64,000 bases of DNA from Prostheceraeus crozeri (GCA_907163375.1 CAJQUW010000917.1:175116-239115); one strand, 5' to 3'; shown: positions 1 to 9,925, numbered from the stretch's first letter. The notes: generated by a model not told the origin, from the letters alone. Numbers and translations: made by a program.

Positions 1-1571
1 GAGTTCAACATCATTCCCCCGAGCAACAGCAATCCCAAGATATTTCCAGAGAACAAACCATCGGAGTATTCGGTTGAGTTTGCCAAGCCTCTTTATCTGA
101 GTGGCCCTCACGAAGTCGCATTAACTGAAGTCACATATTACAATGATATTAGTTTGTTAACGAATAATTATTTTGAAATACACACGGAAGTACGTGAAAA
201 GGATTATTGTTTTCGCCTATTTCAGAATGGTCTACATGGAACATGGGATTTTCATCATCTTACTTTACATCCTTTCTCACCATCGCTACCGTCTGTCAAG
301 AAGATGATCAAAATTGAAAAGGCATATGCAACGTCTTCCTTCAATTCTACAGTTCCCACACTCAGCTTGCAAGATACAGATAATGAAATTGGTAAAATGT
401 TCCGACGAATAAACGATCTCTTCACTCTCACTTTAAATAGATTCTTCAAGCCAGTTGTAAAAGGCTCAACTAAACTATTGAAAGAAGGGAGGAAGCATGT
501 TCTGCTAATATTAGGTAGAGATTTGGCACACACTCTAGGGTTTCCCAGAACTACATTTTCATCTCTACATTGGTATAATGGACTTGGATGGAAAGCTGAG
601 AGAACAGTTAGTGATTTTCAATGTTGAATTGCACCGTTGTATGCACTACAGAAAAGGAGTGTCCGCGTCAAGAAAAAATTTGAAGTTATTAAAAAATTGA
701 AGACGTTGCAAGAAAGTTTCAAGGATCAGTGCCAGAAAGTTTAATGACTTGTGAATATAAGAAAGAGAAAGTAACTCTTTTTACTGCTGAAATGGAGGTA
801 GAATTTCTTGTTTTCACTAAAAAGACACCTTTGGAAAAGTCTAATTCCGCTGTTATTGAATTCGGATCTGAAATTCAGAGACTATTCAAGCATCCGGATA
901 GTCCACCGTGTTTGACAGAATTAAATGATACATATAAGATTCAGTTGAATTCCAATAAACTAAAGACAGCAACAAACGACGCATGGCACATCAATGTATA
1001 TTCCGATAAAATACTGGGTGACGAATTGAGTACCTCAACTGAGCTAGTAAGGAGGGTCAATTTAAACGTTGAAGATCTAAACACACCATCGGAAATTTGT
1101 ACAAAACTGAATGAAAATGGTGCACACTACCTCAACGCAGATGAGTACTTCTTTTCATATGATCCCTTAAAGAAGCGAATGGTTTTAAAAGTAGGGAGAA
1201 ATTATCTCATTAAGCTCGACAAGATGTTGGCAACAATTCTAGGGTTCTCAAAATTCACAATAAATAAAGGTACAACCATTGGTAATTCAGCACCTTCATT
1301 AGAGAGAGACATCAGTAGCTTATATATTTACTGCAATATTGTTGAGTATACTAGAGTTGGTGACATCGAGGCTCCATTGCTACGCACATTTCCCCTATTA
1401 TCCGTCCGGAAGCAGTTAATCAATCGTGAATTCATCAACAAAATGTATTTACCGATCAATCGAAGTGTTATCAATAAAATCGACATTTCAATTCATGATG
1501 ATGCGGGTGAAATTGTTCCATTCTATGGTGGTGTCACTGTGCTGACAACACATATTAAGAATCGAGACTAA
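1..1571 (+). pseudogene. Penton-like minor capsid gene, duplicated Polinton copy
   Basis: This holds the same two regions as the gene at 11,195-12,774. The N-terminal region carries the pattern NKPSEYSVEF followed by a WEVG-like block (here GPHEVALTEV). The C-terminal region carries GDIEAPLLR and ends in IDISIHDDAGEIVPF. Proteins of this kind sit next to the capsid genes in Polintons and are candidates for the vertex (penton) protein, which is an inference from position. The copy is broken by about two changes and its start lies outside the window. Confidence 0.7.
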
Positions 1572-2021
1572 GGCTTTACGCTATTGTGAAATTCTTCAGA
1601 ATTCAAAATTTACAATGACAGGCTTTTATAGCAGACCATCATATCAAAGCGGATATCCCGTATTTGCTGGAGGTAGGCGACAAGTAGGAGGAGGAATATT
1701 TGGTGCATTAAAGCGTGCATTACTTCCTGGACTTAAACGCTATGCGTTGCCAGTGATGAAACGCGTAGGAAACAGAGCTTTAGATTTTGGTGCAAATGTT
1801 GCTGCGGATGCACTCCAAGGAGCGGATATAGGAGAATCAATGAAAGTCCGTGCTCAGCAATCAGCTATTGATGCATTGGATGACCTAACAAAGTCGAGAC
1901 GACCTGTTCGTAAGAGGCGCACCAAGACAAGACAAGTTGGATCCGGTCGAGTTACTAAGCAAAGACGAAGAGTTAGGAAATCTAGATCGAAGCTTCCTGT
2001 GAAGAAGACAAGAAAGCGAAA
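1..2021 (+). mobile_element. Partial Polinton copy (fossil), duplicate of 11,207-13,226
   Basis: The sequence from base 1 matches 11,207 onward almost base for base and the match ends close to 2,021. The copied part covers most of the penton-like gene and the basic core-protein gene. Both copies lie in the same orientation about 11.2 kb apart. The left end runs off the window, so the full extent is unknown. It is a broken fossil with a few breaks. The near identity points to a recent segmental duplication, a second recent insertion of the same family, or a redundancy of the assembly. Confidence 0.9.
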
Positions 2022-2061
2022 GACAGAAGAAGGACAAGAAGCGTTTGAAAAGACTATGTAA
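1615..2061 (+). CDS. Basic virion core-like protein, duplicated Polinton copy
   Basis: An open frame of 148 codons matches the gene at 12,819-13,289 until the duplication ends. It has a glycine-rich start (FYSRPSYQSGYPVFAGGRR), a hydrophobic/amphipathic stretch around residues 25-60 and a strongly Lys/Arg-rich second half. In the family this looks like an adenovirus pX/pVI-type core or membrane-active protein (inference). The last codons come from the neighbouring repeat, not from the Polinton. Confidence 0.65.
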   Translation: MTGFYSRPSYQSGYPVFAGGRRQVGGGIFGALKRALLPGLKRYALPVMKRVGNRALDFGANVAADALQGADIGESMKVRAQQSAIDALDDLTKSRRPVRKRRTKTRQVGSGRVTKQRRRVRKSRSKLPVKKTRKRKTEEGQEAFEKTM

Positions 2062-2491
2062 TATTCAAAGTCCGAAAACTTCTCCACCAGCCCTGTATGT
2101 TAACTTTTGGTACCAACTGCACCTTTACCATGTACATTTCAAATCTTTCCAAATGAATTTCAGACTTCTCTAGCTGAATTTTAGATATCTGTCACAGGCT
2201 CAACTTTGAAAAGATTTTAATTCAACTGGAGATCTCCAACTCATCTAGATCATATCTGAAATTCATTTGGGCAGATCTGAAATCGATTTGGAACTATCTG
2301 AAACATCTGAACTAGAAATGGAGGATGTGTATCCTCAACAAATATATCGGACACTACGCCGGAAGTTAGAAGCCATCATAGATATTCTTTTGCTCATCAC
2401 AGATATCTTTAGTTTCCAACTATCTCAGTTTACAGTCTTTATATCTTCCAATATGGTCGCTCATGAAAGCTGAGTGGACTGTGTGCTTTGG
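2040..2491 (+). repeat. Interspersed repeat, inverted partner at 46,366-46,865
   Basis: The stretch from gcgtttgaaaag to ggactgtgtgctt is found again as its reverse complement at about 46,366-46,865. Identity is high but there are several small insertions and deletions. The unit is rich in the words agatctgaaat and gaatttcaga, which recur in both orientations and could fold. No coding potential is convincing. It looks like a non-autonomous element; family unknown. The left edge coincides with the end of the duplicated Polinton fragment. Confidence 0.75.
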
Positions 2492-2665
2492 TGTGCTTAA
2501 TTCACATGTTCATCAACACATGGAGAATTTGCATCACATGATCAACGCTGCATAAAAAAGCTTAACTTTCTAACTAACAATTAGCAAACTCCAAAATGAA
2601 GTATTTTATTTTGCTCCAGATCTTCCACATTGCATGAAATTATACCCCTATTGTAAAGCAAGATT

Positions 2666-2772
2666 CACGTTATCCAAAACGGTGTCAGTGTGACAATTAA
2701 AAATGCTAACAACACAAGCCACTGGTATTCACGTTATCCAAAACGGTGTCAGTGTGACAATTAAAAATGCAC
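2666..2772 (+). repeat. Short tandem duplication, about 63 bp
   Basis: The words attcacgttatccaaaacgg and tgtcagtgtgacaattaaaa occur twice in a row about 63 bp apart. The copies are nearly identical. No gene is recognised around them; the 89-codon frame at 2,703-2,972 is probably chance. Confidence 0.75.
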
Positions 2773-2949
2773 AACAGCACAAGCCACTGGTGGCAAAGGA
2801 ATGTTCAAAAATCCGCGGACGGAAATCGTATTGCTACGACCGCTTTAATCGAAATAATGATGAAATCAATAGTTTTAGACCCAATTCATTGGTACGCAGC
2901 TGCCTCGGCGGTGGAAGCGCTCAAATTATAGGACCTATGAGAAAAAATC

Positions 2950-3025
2950 AAAACTTTCAAAATTTTCCATAATTTTCCAATATTTTCCAAAATTTTCCAA
3001 TTTTTTCCATAATTTTCCACGGAAA
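2950..3025 (+). repeat. AT-rich tandem repeat (aattttcca)
   Basis: Six to seven degenerate copies of a 9-11 bp word like aaattttccaa follow each other. Similar words recur near 46,905-46,930, close to the other copy of the interspersed repeat. Confidence 0.6.
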
Positions 3026-3377
3026 ATTTTCACCACTACGTGTGGGTCGAAAGATTGTGGCTGGAGAGTAGTATTAAGATAGCTCATACTGTCCCAGGAT
3101 TAGTACATTTTGAATTGGAACCTAAATGTACCGAACAGGATCAGTACATTTTGAATTGGAACCTAATGTACCGATTTGTTTTTAAACTTGATCTTGTGGT
3201 TGTAGTCGTCTGTTATTTGAAGTGGTGATTGCGAACACAAGTGTACTGTTTTGTGTTAGTTGTGAAGAGAATAGTGTAATGTGTTGATGATGTGAGTTCG
3301 GTTAGGTACATTTAAATGTTCTAGACTTGTTAATTTGAACATGAATGGCAAAGTGTGAGGATTGAAACGTTGAGGAT

Positions 3378-3670
3378 TGCTCTAATTGTGTTGAGGATGA
3401 GTACGTAATGTTCTAATTGTGTTGATGATGAGTACGTAATGTTCTAATTGTGTTGAGGATGAGTACGCAGATGTTCTAATTGTATTGAGGATGAATACAT
3501 AATGTTGTAATTGTGTTGAGGATGAGTACGCAGATGTTCTAATTGTATTGAGGATGAGTACGCAGATGTTCTAATTGTATTGAGGATGAATACATAATGT
3601 TCTAAATGTGTTGAGGATGAGTACGTAATGTTCTAATTGTGTTGAGGATGAGTACGCAGATGTTCTAATG
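3378..3670 (+). repeat. Minisatellite, 31-32 bp unit, about nine copies
   Basis: The unit reads roughly ttgaggatgagtacgtaatg plus ttctaattgtg, with two alternating variants: one has cgtaat (31 bp) and the other cgcagat (32 bp). Copies differ at a few bases. It lies in a non-coding stretch and no function is visible. Confidence 0.9.
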
Positions 3671-3701
3671 CTGAACTTGTTATTTTTTGAATGATTATGT
3701 T

Positions 3702-3928
3702 GAACAGCTATCTATATATCTATACATATATATATATTATATGCATGGAGAATTGTTTATTATTATTATTATGGTTTGTGTTCGATTGAGACAATTGTGA
3801 CCATTGTGACCATTGAATCCTTCATTTCTAATTTGTGTTCTTTTGTCAAATTTCTATCACACTCTATATATATATATATATATATATATATCTATATATC
3901 TATATCTATACATATATATATATATATG
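3702..3928 (+). repeat. TA-rich microsatellites
   Basis: Runs of (TA)n, tatc and cata occur at about 3,706-3,745 and 3,862-3,928, with a short (att)n near 3,757-3,770. The second run reaches the first ATG of the RING-finger ORF, so apparent coding sequence upstream of 3,926 is low-complexity read-through. Confidence 0.9.
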
Positions 3929-4510
3929 ATGAATGGTCGTCCAACATCATGGATTGTTGCAAGAGATCTTGGTTTTTCATTGCGAGCTATAAAAACAGTT
4001 ACAAACTTAAATGAAACCATCCGAGCTGGCGAACTAATTGAGCGGTTAATGGATTTACTTGAAAGTACTACAAGACTAAATTTAGATCACAGTTGGATAG
4101 AAGATTTTTCGCCATCAAATTATAATGAGATACCTGAATTTAAGACAGCAATTTTGAAACAGCGAGACGTGACTGGGAGATCAGAAGAGAGACATTCGTC
4201 AAAAATTATTTCTCCAAGTTCTTCGGCAGACCGTGGAATTCATTTGGATGAGAGGCGAAAATTGGAAAACGAGACATTTAAATTGCTGTGCGAAGTGAAC
4301 TGTGTTGAATGCTTTGAACGACCAAGGTCCATTCTCTTGGTCCCATGTGAACACTTTGTTTTATGTTCTCATTGTTATCATAAACAGAATAATTATATAA
4401 AGAAATGTCCTCTTTGTCAAGGGTTTGTAACATCATATACGAATGTGTATACAGTCTGTTTCAATTTACTTCTCACACCACATATTTTTGCAGATTCATG
4501 CAAGTCATAG
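3926..4510 (+). CDS. IAP-like protein with UBA-like region and C-terminal RING finger
   Basis: I start this at 3,926, immediately after the TA microsatellite, because the frame upstream is repeat only. The 194-residue product has an N-terminal segment (residues 6-45) like the UBA-type domain of inhibitor-of-apoptosis proteins (LGFSLRAIK, then GELIERLMDLLE). Its RING finger (residues ~125-170) has CVEC, PCEHFVLCSHC and CPLC, the C3HC4 order seen at the end of IAPs, and would be expected to act as a ubiquitin ligase. No BIR domain is visible; it could lie in exons outside the element-rich DNA or be absent. This may be the last exon of a host gene or a gene captured by a Polinton-like element. 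The final residues cover one arm of the inverted repeat at 4,450-4,490. Confidence 0.6.
   Translation: MMNGRPTSWIVARDLGFSLRAIKTVTNLNETIRAGELIERLMDLLESTTRLNLDHSWIEDFSPSNYNEIPEFKTAILKQRDVTGRSEERHSSKIISPSSSADRGIHLDERRKLENETFKLLCEVNCVECFERPRSILLVPCEHFVLCSHCYHKQNNYIKKCPLCQGFVTSYTNVYTVCFNLLLTPHIFADSCKS
4450..4490 (+). repeat. Left arm of a 41-bp inverted repeat
   Basis: This matches the reverse complement of 6,208-6,248 with about three mismatches; weaker similarity continues inward. The two arms enclose a decayed Tc1 element. They may be the remains of a terminal repeat of a larger element. Confidence 0.75.
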
Positions 4511-4676
4511 TATCTAAACATATCTAAACTATTCCTGGAAGTGTGAGGCGCTATTATGGTGTTTTATGTCGACAGACAAGTAAAAAAAAAGAGCTGATCT
4601 AACTCATGTATTAAAATTAAATGCTACAAATTGCTGTAAATGAAAAAATAGACTCGAAGGTAGAACAGATTTCAAG

Positions 4677-5817
4677 CTAAAACCGGGTATGTCCTCCTCG
4701 TACTTTGATCACTGCTTGAATTCTTTTTTGCATGGAATCTACTAACTTTTCACATGTTTCGGTAAGGGAGACATCATGATGCCACAACTGTACAATTTTT
4801 GCAATTAATGTCTGTTTAGTAGGCAAATCATATTCACAAAGTCTCTGTTTCAGTATCTCCAAAGTGTCTCCAGAGGATTGAGGTCTGGCGAATTTCCAGG
4901 CTATTTCAAAACATCCAGATTGATTTGATTCAGATAATTTGTGCACAGTCTAGCCTTGTGGCACGGTGCCGAGTCGTGCATAAAGATGTTAACCCCAGCA
5001 GAACTCCATTGCTCCATTTGAAGTCTCACACGAGACTCCAAGACGTGCTGATACGAATGTTGATTCATGCTCCCCTCGCATACGTGAAATCGTCCGGCTC
5101 CTTTAGCACTCATAATACCCCACATCATAACTTTGACTGGATGTTTCAAACGTGGTTCTAAGGGAGTCTTCGATGAGGAAGCTGTCCAGACTCTCCTAGG
5201 ACGGACTGACGAGCACTCAAAAGAAGATTCATCGCTAAAGGCCACCTGTAAAAAAAAAGAAAAATAATAAAAAAAGGCGAAAAATTGGAAAAATGACTCA
5301 AGTTAATAATATTTCTCATGAAAATTCAGAACAAAATGAATTCAGACATTCACTTACCCTTCTCCAATCCTCAGAAGTCCAACCAGCGTGGTCAAGAGAA
5401 AACTGAAGTCTCTTTTGTTTCATCGCTTTGGTAAGTAGAGGGACCTTTCTGGGCTTCTTGGATTCGCACTTCATTTCCTTCAACCTCCGCCACACAGTTG
5501 TTCGAATGACGTTGGTCCCTGCATCTTGTAACCGCTTTCGAAGCTTGGCAGTTGTAACACCATAGTCTTTCTTTACTTCACGAACTAAGAAGCGGACATC
5601 TGCACTACTAGTGGCTTTTTTCTTACTACACCTTCCTTTTCGATGGCCTACATAATGTCCGTTGGTCTTCATCCTAGCAATTCTCGACACTGTAAAATTG
5701 CTACTTCCTGTTCTACGAGCTATTTCTCGGTGTGAATAGTCCGTATTCTTCGACAAGGTCGTTATTTCAGCAACTTTGCTGTTTGAGAATTCCTTTCCTT
5801 GCGGCATTGCTACGATC
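4677..5817 (-). pseudogene. Tc1-type transposase with one intron, decayed
   Basis: Reading on the - strand from the ATG at 5,817 (MPQGKEFSNSKVAEI), there is a helix-turn-helix DNA-binding half, then a canonical donor (exon end 5,358, GTAAGT) and acceptor (TTTACAG, next exon from 5,245). The 112-bp phase-0 intron falls just before the first catalytic motif FSDES. The second Asp is in FMHDSAPCHKA and the Glu in PDLNPLETLW, spaced 34 residues apart (DD34E, Tc1 type). The C-terminal third holds an in-frame stop just before PGNSPDLNP and a frameshift soon after it, and the last ~80 codons are in another frame. No clear terminal inverted repeats were found close to the gene. Confidence 0.85.
5246..5357 (-). 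other. Intron in the Tc1 transposase gene
   Basis: Donor GTAAGT and acceptor TTTTTTTTTACAG on the - strand frame a 112-bp, phase-0 insertion. The flanking codons rejoin the conserved transposase sequence (WRR before, VAFSDES after). The intron sequence is A/T-rich with a polypyrimidine tract. Confidence 0.75.
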
Positions 5818-5879
5818 AGGTAACAACCTGTCTGAATCACCAGTGTTATGAGATTTTTCTGAAATCTCCCCACTGAAGA

Positions 5880-6280
5880 GACATCAAATCAAAATTGACC
5901 AATCAGCTTGGAGTACGATTACCGTAAACAATCACGTGAGCCAGATTGCAGACAAGATAACAAGTCGAAACAGTGTTCGAGAACAGAGCATGTTAGCACA
6001 GTATGAATAAACATTTTCACGTGCCCATCTTGGAATCTCGCATTAAGTCTCCATTGGAAAAAAGTGCTCTGTAAGGGCCGATATCTTCATGCACGGCTCG
6101 CCACCTTACCACAAGGCTTGACTGTGCACAATTTATCTTAATCATATACGTTTGAGTTCCGCTAGATGACCTGGAAATAGCTTTCATACTATAATTCGTT
6201 TTAGCAACAAAAATATTGAGTGTGAGAAGTAAATTGAAACAGACTGTAGATCATGATGACTCATCAAGCTCGCTTTTCAT
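5880..6280. other. Gene-free stretch between Tc1 and Polinton 1
   Basis: No ORF or RNA gene is convincing here. The only structure I see is the right arm of the 41-bp inverted repeat at 6,208-6,248, near the probable left edge of Polinton 1. Confidence 0.5.
6208..6248 (-). repeat. Right arm of a 41-bp inverted repeat; possible Polinton 1 edge
   Basis: The arm (caaaaatattgagtgtgaga, continuing to actgta) is the inverted partner of 4,450-4,490. It lies about 120 bp ahead of the first Polinton 1 gene, where a Polinton terminal inverted repeat would be expected. I could not match it to a copy near the other end of the element. Confidence 0.55.
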
Positions 6281-6310
6281 TGGTCATTAATGCTTTAGCC
6301 TGGCTATAAG
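6281..6310 (+). promoter_or_regulatory. Likely core promoter of the first Polinton 1 gene
   Basis: ATTGG (a CCAAT box in reverse) at 6,282-6,286 is followed by a TATA-like ggctataagag at 6,302-6,312. The ATG of the downstream gene lies about 60 bp further on. The pair resembles the CCAAT plus TATA arrangement ahead of other genes of the two Polintons. Confidence 0.5.
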
Positions 6311-6370
6311 AGAGAGAGAGATAATGGTTCTCGTTTCACTCATTCATTCATTCATTGAACAAGATTGAGC

Positions 6371-6982
6371 ATGACCTTCAGCAGCTATATCCCTGTATCA
6401 CTTGTTCATCAAGGCAAGAAATTCAAAGGATTTATATTTTATTGTAGTGACGACGTAACAGGTTACAAAGCTGACTTAGTAGATTTGATGGATGACATTG
6501 TAAAATTCTTCAAGTGTGAAGACAACGTTGAGGTGCAGAAAATCCTAATGAACGCATTGATTGAAGTGCTGACAAGAGCGACCAAATTTTGGCTTGAAGA
6601 AGTGTTCCAACCACTAAGTGGAACTGAGACAATTCCTGCTCACTCTCGCTGTTATTGCTATAACAGAGCGCGATATTTCAACACATGCCTGCATGACCTG
6701 ATAACGTTCAGCCATTATGAAGAAGATGGTGTAAAATTGAAAGTTGACGTATTTGCTGGTCCACCATCCGTCAGCATCAACGTGGCGGCGCTGGATCGAG
6801 ATGACACTGCTAAGTTTCGAGCACACTATGCGAATCTTCTGCGTTTGTACGCCCAAATGTCATGTTGTAGGTGTTGTCCCCTCTCGATGGACTTAATGAG
6901 TGATCTTAAACAGTTGATAATTGCAACGAAGCAAACCTTAAGTGACATTGATGACTATAAACTACCATCTGTCAATGTTTGA
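6371..6982 (+). CDS. Polinton 1 accessory protein of unknown function
   Basis: A 203-residue product read from the first ATG (MTFSSYIPVSLVHQGKKF). I do not recognise a family. It is mixed alpha/beta by composition, has a Cys pair cluster near residue 165 (CCRCCP) and no membrane segment. It is the outermost gene of the + strand set in Polinton 1. Polinton 2 has the separate exonuclease-like and RING-like genes in the corresponding zone, so this is probably a lineage-specific accessory gene. Confidence 0.6.
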   Translation: MTFSSYIPVSLVHQGKKFKGFIFYCSDDVTGYKADLVDLMDDIVKFFKCEDNVEVQKILMNALIEVLTRATKFWLEEVFQPLSGTETIPAHSRCYCYNRARYFNTCLHDLITFSHYEEDGVKLKVDVFAGPPSVSINVAALDRDDTAKFRAHYANLLRLYAQMSCCRCCPLSMDLMSDLKQLIIATKQTLSDIDDYKLPSVNV

Positions 6983-7111
6983 AGTGACATCGTGTATTAC
7001 ATGTATGTATTGAGCAACAATGCTATTTGTAGTTTGAATTATCATCATTGTATGTATTAAGCAATAATGTTATTCGCTTTCTTCTCATTCATTGTTGTAA
7101 AAAAAAGAAAT

Positions 7112-7505
7112 ATGGTTGTACAAAGAAAACGACGGTCTTTCCCCCGAAAGAAACGGTCATTTAAACCTTCAAGTCAGTTTAAGAAAGCATTGCGGAAATT
7201 GAATAAAATACAATAATCGGAGGAAGTGTGAATTAATTCAAAATTCAAGTGATGACTTCATACGTGATTTGGCCTTTACAATTCACAAGTGTCTTCCAAT
7301 ATACAAGCCTTTGTTGAATCTTTCGTCCATCAAAAACATTCGCAAATTTTCGAATCCTAGGGGTAGTGATAAAGTCAGGAGAAATATGATTCAACATGGA
7401 GGTGGTGGCTTTATGGATATGCTAAATGACATCAGTAATAGTATTTCCAAAGTGCTTGACAGTCCTCTAGGAAGAATTATTACATGTGTTGCATTGCTGG
7501 CATAA
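7112..7505 (+). pseudogene. Small basic protein with hydrophobic glycine-rich tail, Polinton 1
   Basis: The region has a Lys/Arg-rich start (MVVQRKRRSFPRKKRSF) and a C-terminal part with QHGGGGFMDMLNDI and a hydrophobic end. It corresponds in position and pattern to the open gene at 40,485-40,835 of Polinton 2 (SNPK, then GGFLSAILPMLAPVV). In the virus-like context this suggests a minor virion protein. It appears broken by about one or two changes. Confidence 0.5.
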
Positions 7506-7560
7506 AGCCAACAAATCAGAAGTCAACACGTCATCGATTTCTCATTGACATTGATTGAAG

Positions 7561-7570
7561 GCTATATAAG
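7561..7570 (+). promoter_or_regulatory. TATA box (gctatataag)
   Basis: A strong TATA element, with an initiator-like ttcagt about 30 bp downstream, lies 80 bp ahead of the ATG at 7,649. It probably drives the terminal-gene homologue. Confidence 0.65.
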
Positions 7571-7648
7571 ATAGGCGTGCGAGCTTTCAGTAGTCATTTT
7601 CAAGTGATCATCCGTCAGTGTGAGTACAACAGCAACAACAACAACAAA

Positions 7649-8424
7649 ATGTTTCTTAAAATGCACATAATTAAAGAAGAGGGCGACGCTGTTGATCGCG
7701 ATCTCTTGAAATTTAGACCAACGCGAAAGGTTCAAGGAATCGGAAACACGTTTTATTTTCAAACGCTTAATTATGGTGATGATGGATTATATTTACAAGT
7801 TCCATTTTTTTTCATAGCAATGGGATGTCATCGTCTAGCTACAGAAATCTAAGACAAATGCGTGTCACATTTCCTAAATGGCAGCAAACTATACTAAAAA
7901 TGATTGATTCATTCGCAAAGGAATGTGTCGAACTACCTGACAGTGCTCCGGTACAATGGAAGAAGAAGTTGGAGGAAGGGAGTGGATTCAAAGATCTACC
8001 TGAGTTTGATACTCTCTTCTTAAAATTATCTGACCATTTCCAAGCGTTTGATGTGCTGTCAAACCCAATGGATTGTGATGATCTCAAGCGTGGGCGATAC
8101 ATGGGCTTGGTACACGTTACTGGACTTTACATTGGCGCTCATGGTTCAACTGGTAAATTGGCTTCTCTTCAGATGAAGGTTCTACAATTGGTTTATGAAC
8201 CATTACCAATTGACAAGTGCTTAATTCATATTGAAGACATTGCTACACCAAGTGAGCCGAAAGAATCAAACGATGGAAAAGAAGCCAAGGAGGTTGATGA
8301 AAGCAAGAAAAGGACGCGCAAATCGAGGGACAGCATGAAGCTAAAACTGAGGCGACAGGATGCACAAACTGACTTGAAGAATTCCTTCGATTCTACTCTC
8401 GATGAAGACACTCAAATGTGGTAA
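7649..8424 (+). pseudogene. Polinton 1 homologue of the terminal gene of Polinton 2
   Basis: The block GLYIGAHGSTGKLASLQMKV, with a following LxYEPLP, matches GLYYGRHKDNKIVSLSMHME, with ILYIPKPP, in the gene at 43,878-44,653. Both genes occupy the outermost zone of their element and both end in a Lys/Arg-rich tail. The function is unknown; the conserved block and basic tail would suit a single-stranded-DNA-binding or replication protein, which is only a guess. It shows about one break. Confidence 0.55.
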
Positions 8425-8517
8425 ATTAAAACAATTGTTTATCGTTTCAATAAAACTTGTTTGGAAATAATTTACATGTTTTAAGTTCTAACTAAGCAAA
8501 ATAATGGGTGTTAGTAA

Positions 8518-9180
8518 ATGATGATGATATTGAATGACTCTGAAATGACAGATTTTCGACTATTCACTGACCGCACAATGTGTGTGGCCGGACCAAGTCA
8601 GTCTGGTAAAACAACTTTTGTAACTCAGCTACTGCAATACAGAGATGAGATGTTTAATAAGAAAATAAAACAGGTTAAATGGTACTACGGTATTTTTCAA
8701 CCAGATCTGCATTCTGCACTTCGACAGCAGGGATACGAAGTAAAACAGGGGCTACCACCAACTGAGGATATCCGAGCAGGTGATTTGATCGTGTTGGATG
8801 ATCTACTTCGCGAAAGCAAATCTTCAAAAGATGTAACCGAAATGTTTATTCAAACAGCACACCATAGACAAGCTTTTATCATCTACATCACTCAAAATAT
8901 CTTTGATGGAGGAAAAGAGCAGAGAACTGGAAGTCTTAATACACACTATTTGGTGGTTTTCAAGAATCCAAGAGATAGTAGTCAGATACATCACTTGAGT
9001 CGACAAACATTACCTCAGCAGCCTAAAACTCTTTCGAAAATATATGATGAAGTGACGAAGAAGCCACATGGCTACCTCTTCATTGATTTAACGCAGGAAT
9101 GCCCAGAGCGATTTCGATTTCGAACTAATATTATACCAAACTCTGGAGATGGAATGATAGTATTCACTGTTAACAGTTAA
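8518..9180 (+). CDS. Polinton packaging ATPase (FtsK/HerA, A32-like)
   Basis: The 220-residue product has a Walker A motif GPSQSGKTTF at residues ~30-39 and a Walker B motif LIVLDDLL around residue 90. It continues with AHHRQAFIIYITQN (sensor-like strand) and THYLVVFKNPRD. This is the A32-like genome-packaging ATPase that pumps DNA into the capsid in Polintons and related viruses. The start is taken at the first of three ATGs (8,518); the one at 8,545, MTDFRL, is also possible. It is uninterrupted and about the usual length. A close relative lies at 39,845-40,501. Confidence 0.92.
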   Translation: MMMILNDSEMTDFRLFTDRTMCVAGPSQSGKTTFVTQLLQYRDEMFNKKIKQVKWYYGIFQPDLHSALRQQGYEVKQGLPPTEDIRAGDLIVLDDLLRESKSSKDVTEMFIQTAHHRQAFIIYITQNIFDGGKEQRTGSLNTHYLVVFKNPRDSSQIHHLSRQTLPQQPKTLSKIYDEVTKKPHGYLFIDLTQECPERFRFRTNIIPNSGDGMIVFTVNS

Positions 9181-9244
9181 TTAATTGGACCAATGACAGT
9201 TTTAAGCAATACATATGTGCTTCAGCTACTATGACATTTTCAAT

Positions 9245-9895
9245 ATGAGTTTTTCAAAAATGGTTGTCATTCCTCAAGAGGAATATCTACAGCTATCAAT
9301 GACAAGAAATATTCAGGAAGTTAAAAATGTGGATCAGCCGGTTACAGATCAACTTAAGCAATTATCTCAACAGGATAGGGAAATTCAAAAGATTGAGGAT
9401 ACTTATCGACGAATTCAGTTACAGGCTGAGAATTTAGAGGAAAGACGACATATTAGGGAAAAGCTGCACAAATTCATAACTCTTTCAACTCCTCGAGCAT
9501 ATCGCATGCGAGCTGAAAGGTTGTTTGATTTTATTGATCCCCACGTAAAGTTCAATAAGCGAGGAGAAATAATAGAAGAAAACGGTGATGTAATTAGGAA
9601 CAGTCACATTGATGATCTTCTACAATATGCTGTGAGAGATGTAAGGCGAAAGCTGGGTGCTCCACAAGGATGGGAATACTTTCAAAAAGTGCTATCTAAT
9701 CACAACGTCCCCAATAATATAATCGGAGGACCAACTATAAATGAACTGAATAAAGTGTTGGCAACCGATTCTTCAAAAGGAAAAGTATTTACCACAGTCA
9801 AGCGAGAACCCATTGTTTCTCCTGCTACGTCTCCAACTCCGAAGAGAAGAGGGAGACGTTCAACACGAACACCGAAAAGTTATAGCAAATATTAG
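9245..9895 (+). CDS. Conserved Polinton protein after the ATPase, unknown function
   Basis: The 216-residue product begins MSFSKMVVIPQEEYLQL and matches the gene at 39,147-39,839, which begins MSSYSRMIVIPQDEYVQL. Both then have a coiled-coil-like Gln/Glu-rich segment and RGEII. Both end with GW-YF--L--HNVP and a Ser/Pro/Arg-rich tail containing SPATSP. It sits between ATPase and integrase in both elements. The N-terminal VIP-EEY-QL pattern and basic tail suggest a virion or DNA-associated protein. I do not recognise a named family. Confidence 0.75.
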   Translation: MSFSKMVVIPQEEYLQLSMTRNIQEVKNVDQPVTDQLKQLSQQDREIQKIEDTYRRIQLQAENLEERRHIREKLHKFITLSTPRAYRMRAERLFDFIDPHVKFNKRGEIIEENGDVIRNSHIDDLLQYAVRDVRRKLGAPQGWEYFQKVLSNHNVPNNIIGGPTINELNKVLATDSSKGKVFTTVKREPIVSPATSPTPKRRGRRSTRTPKSYSKY

Positions 9896-9925
9896 GCAAA
9901 TAACAGTGAAATTGCTTCCCATATC

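Noticed and set aside
3378-3670. CRISPR-like array
   Set aside because: Units are contiguous with no unique spacers; it is a minisatellite in eukaryotic DNA.
3776-3925. Upstream extension of the RING-finger frame
   Set aside because: It consists of TA microsatellite read-through (Tyr/Ile repeats).
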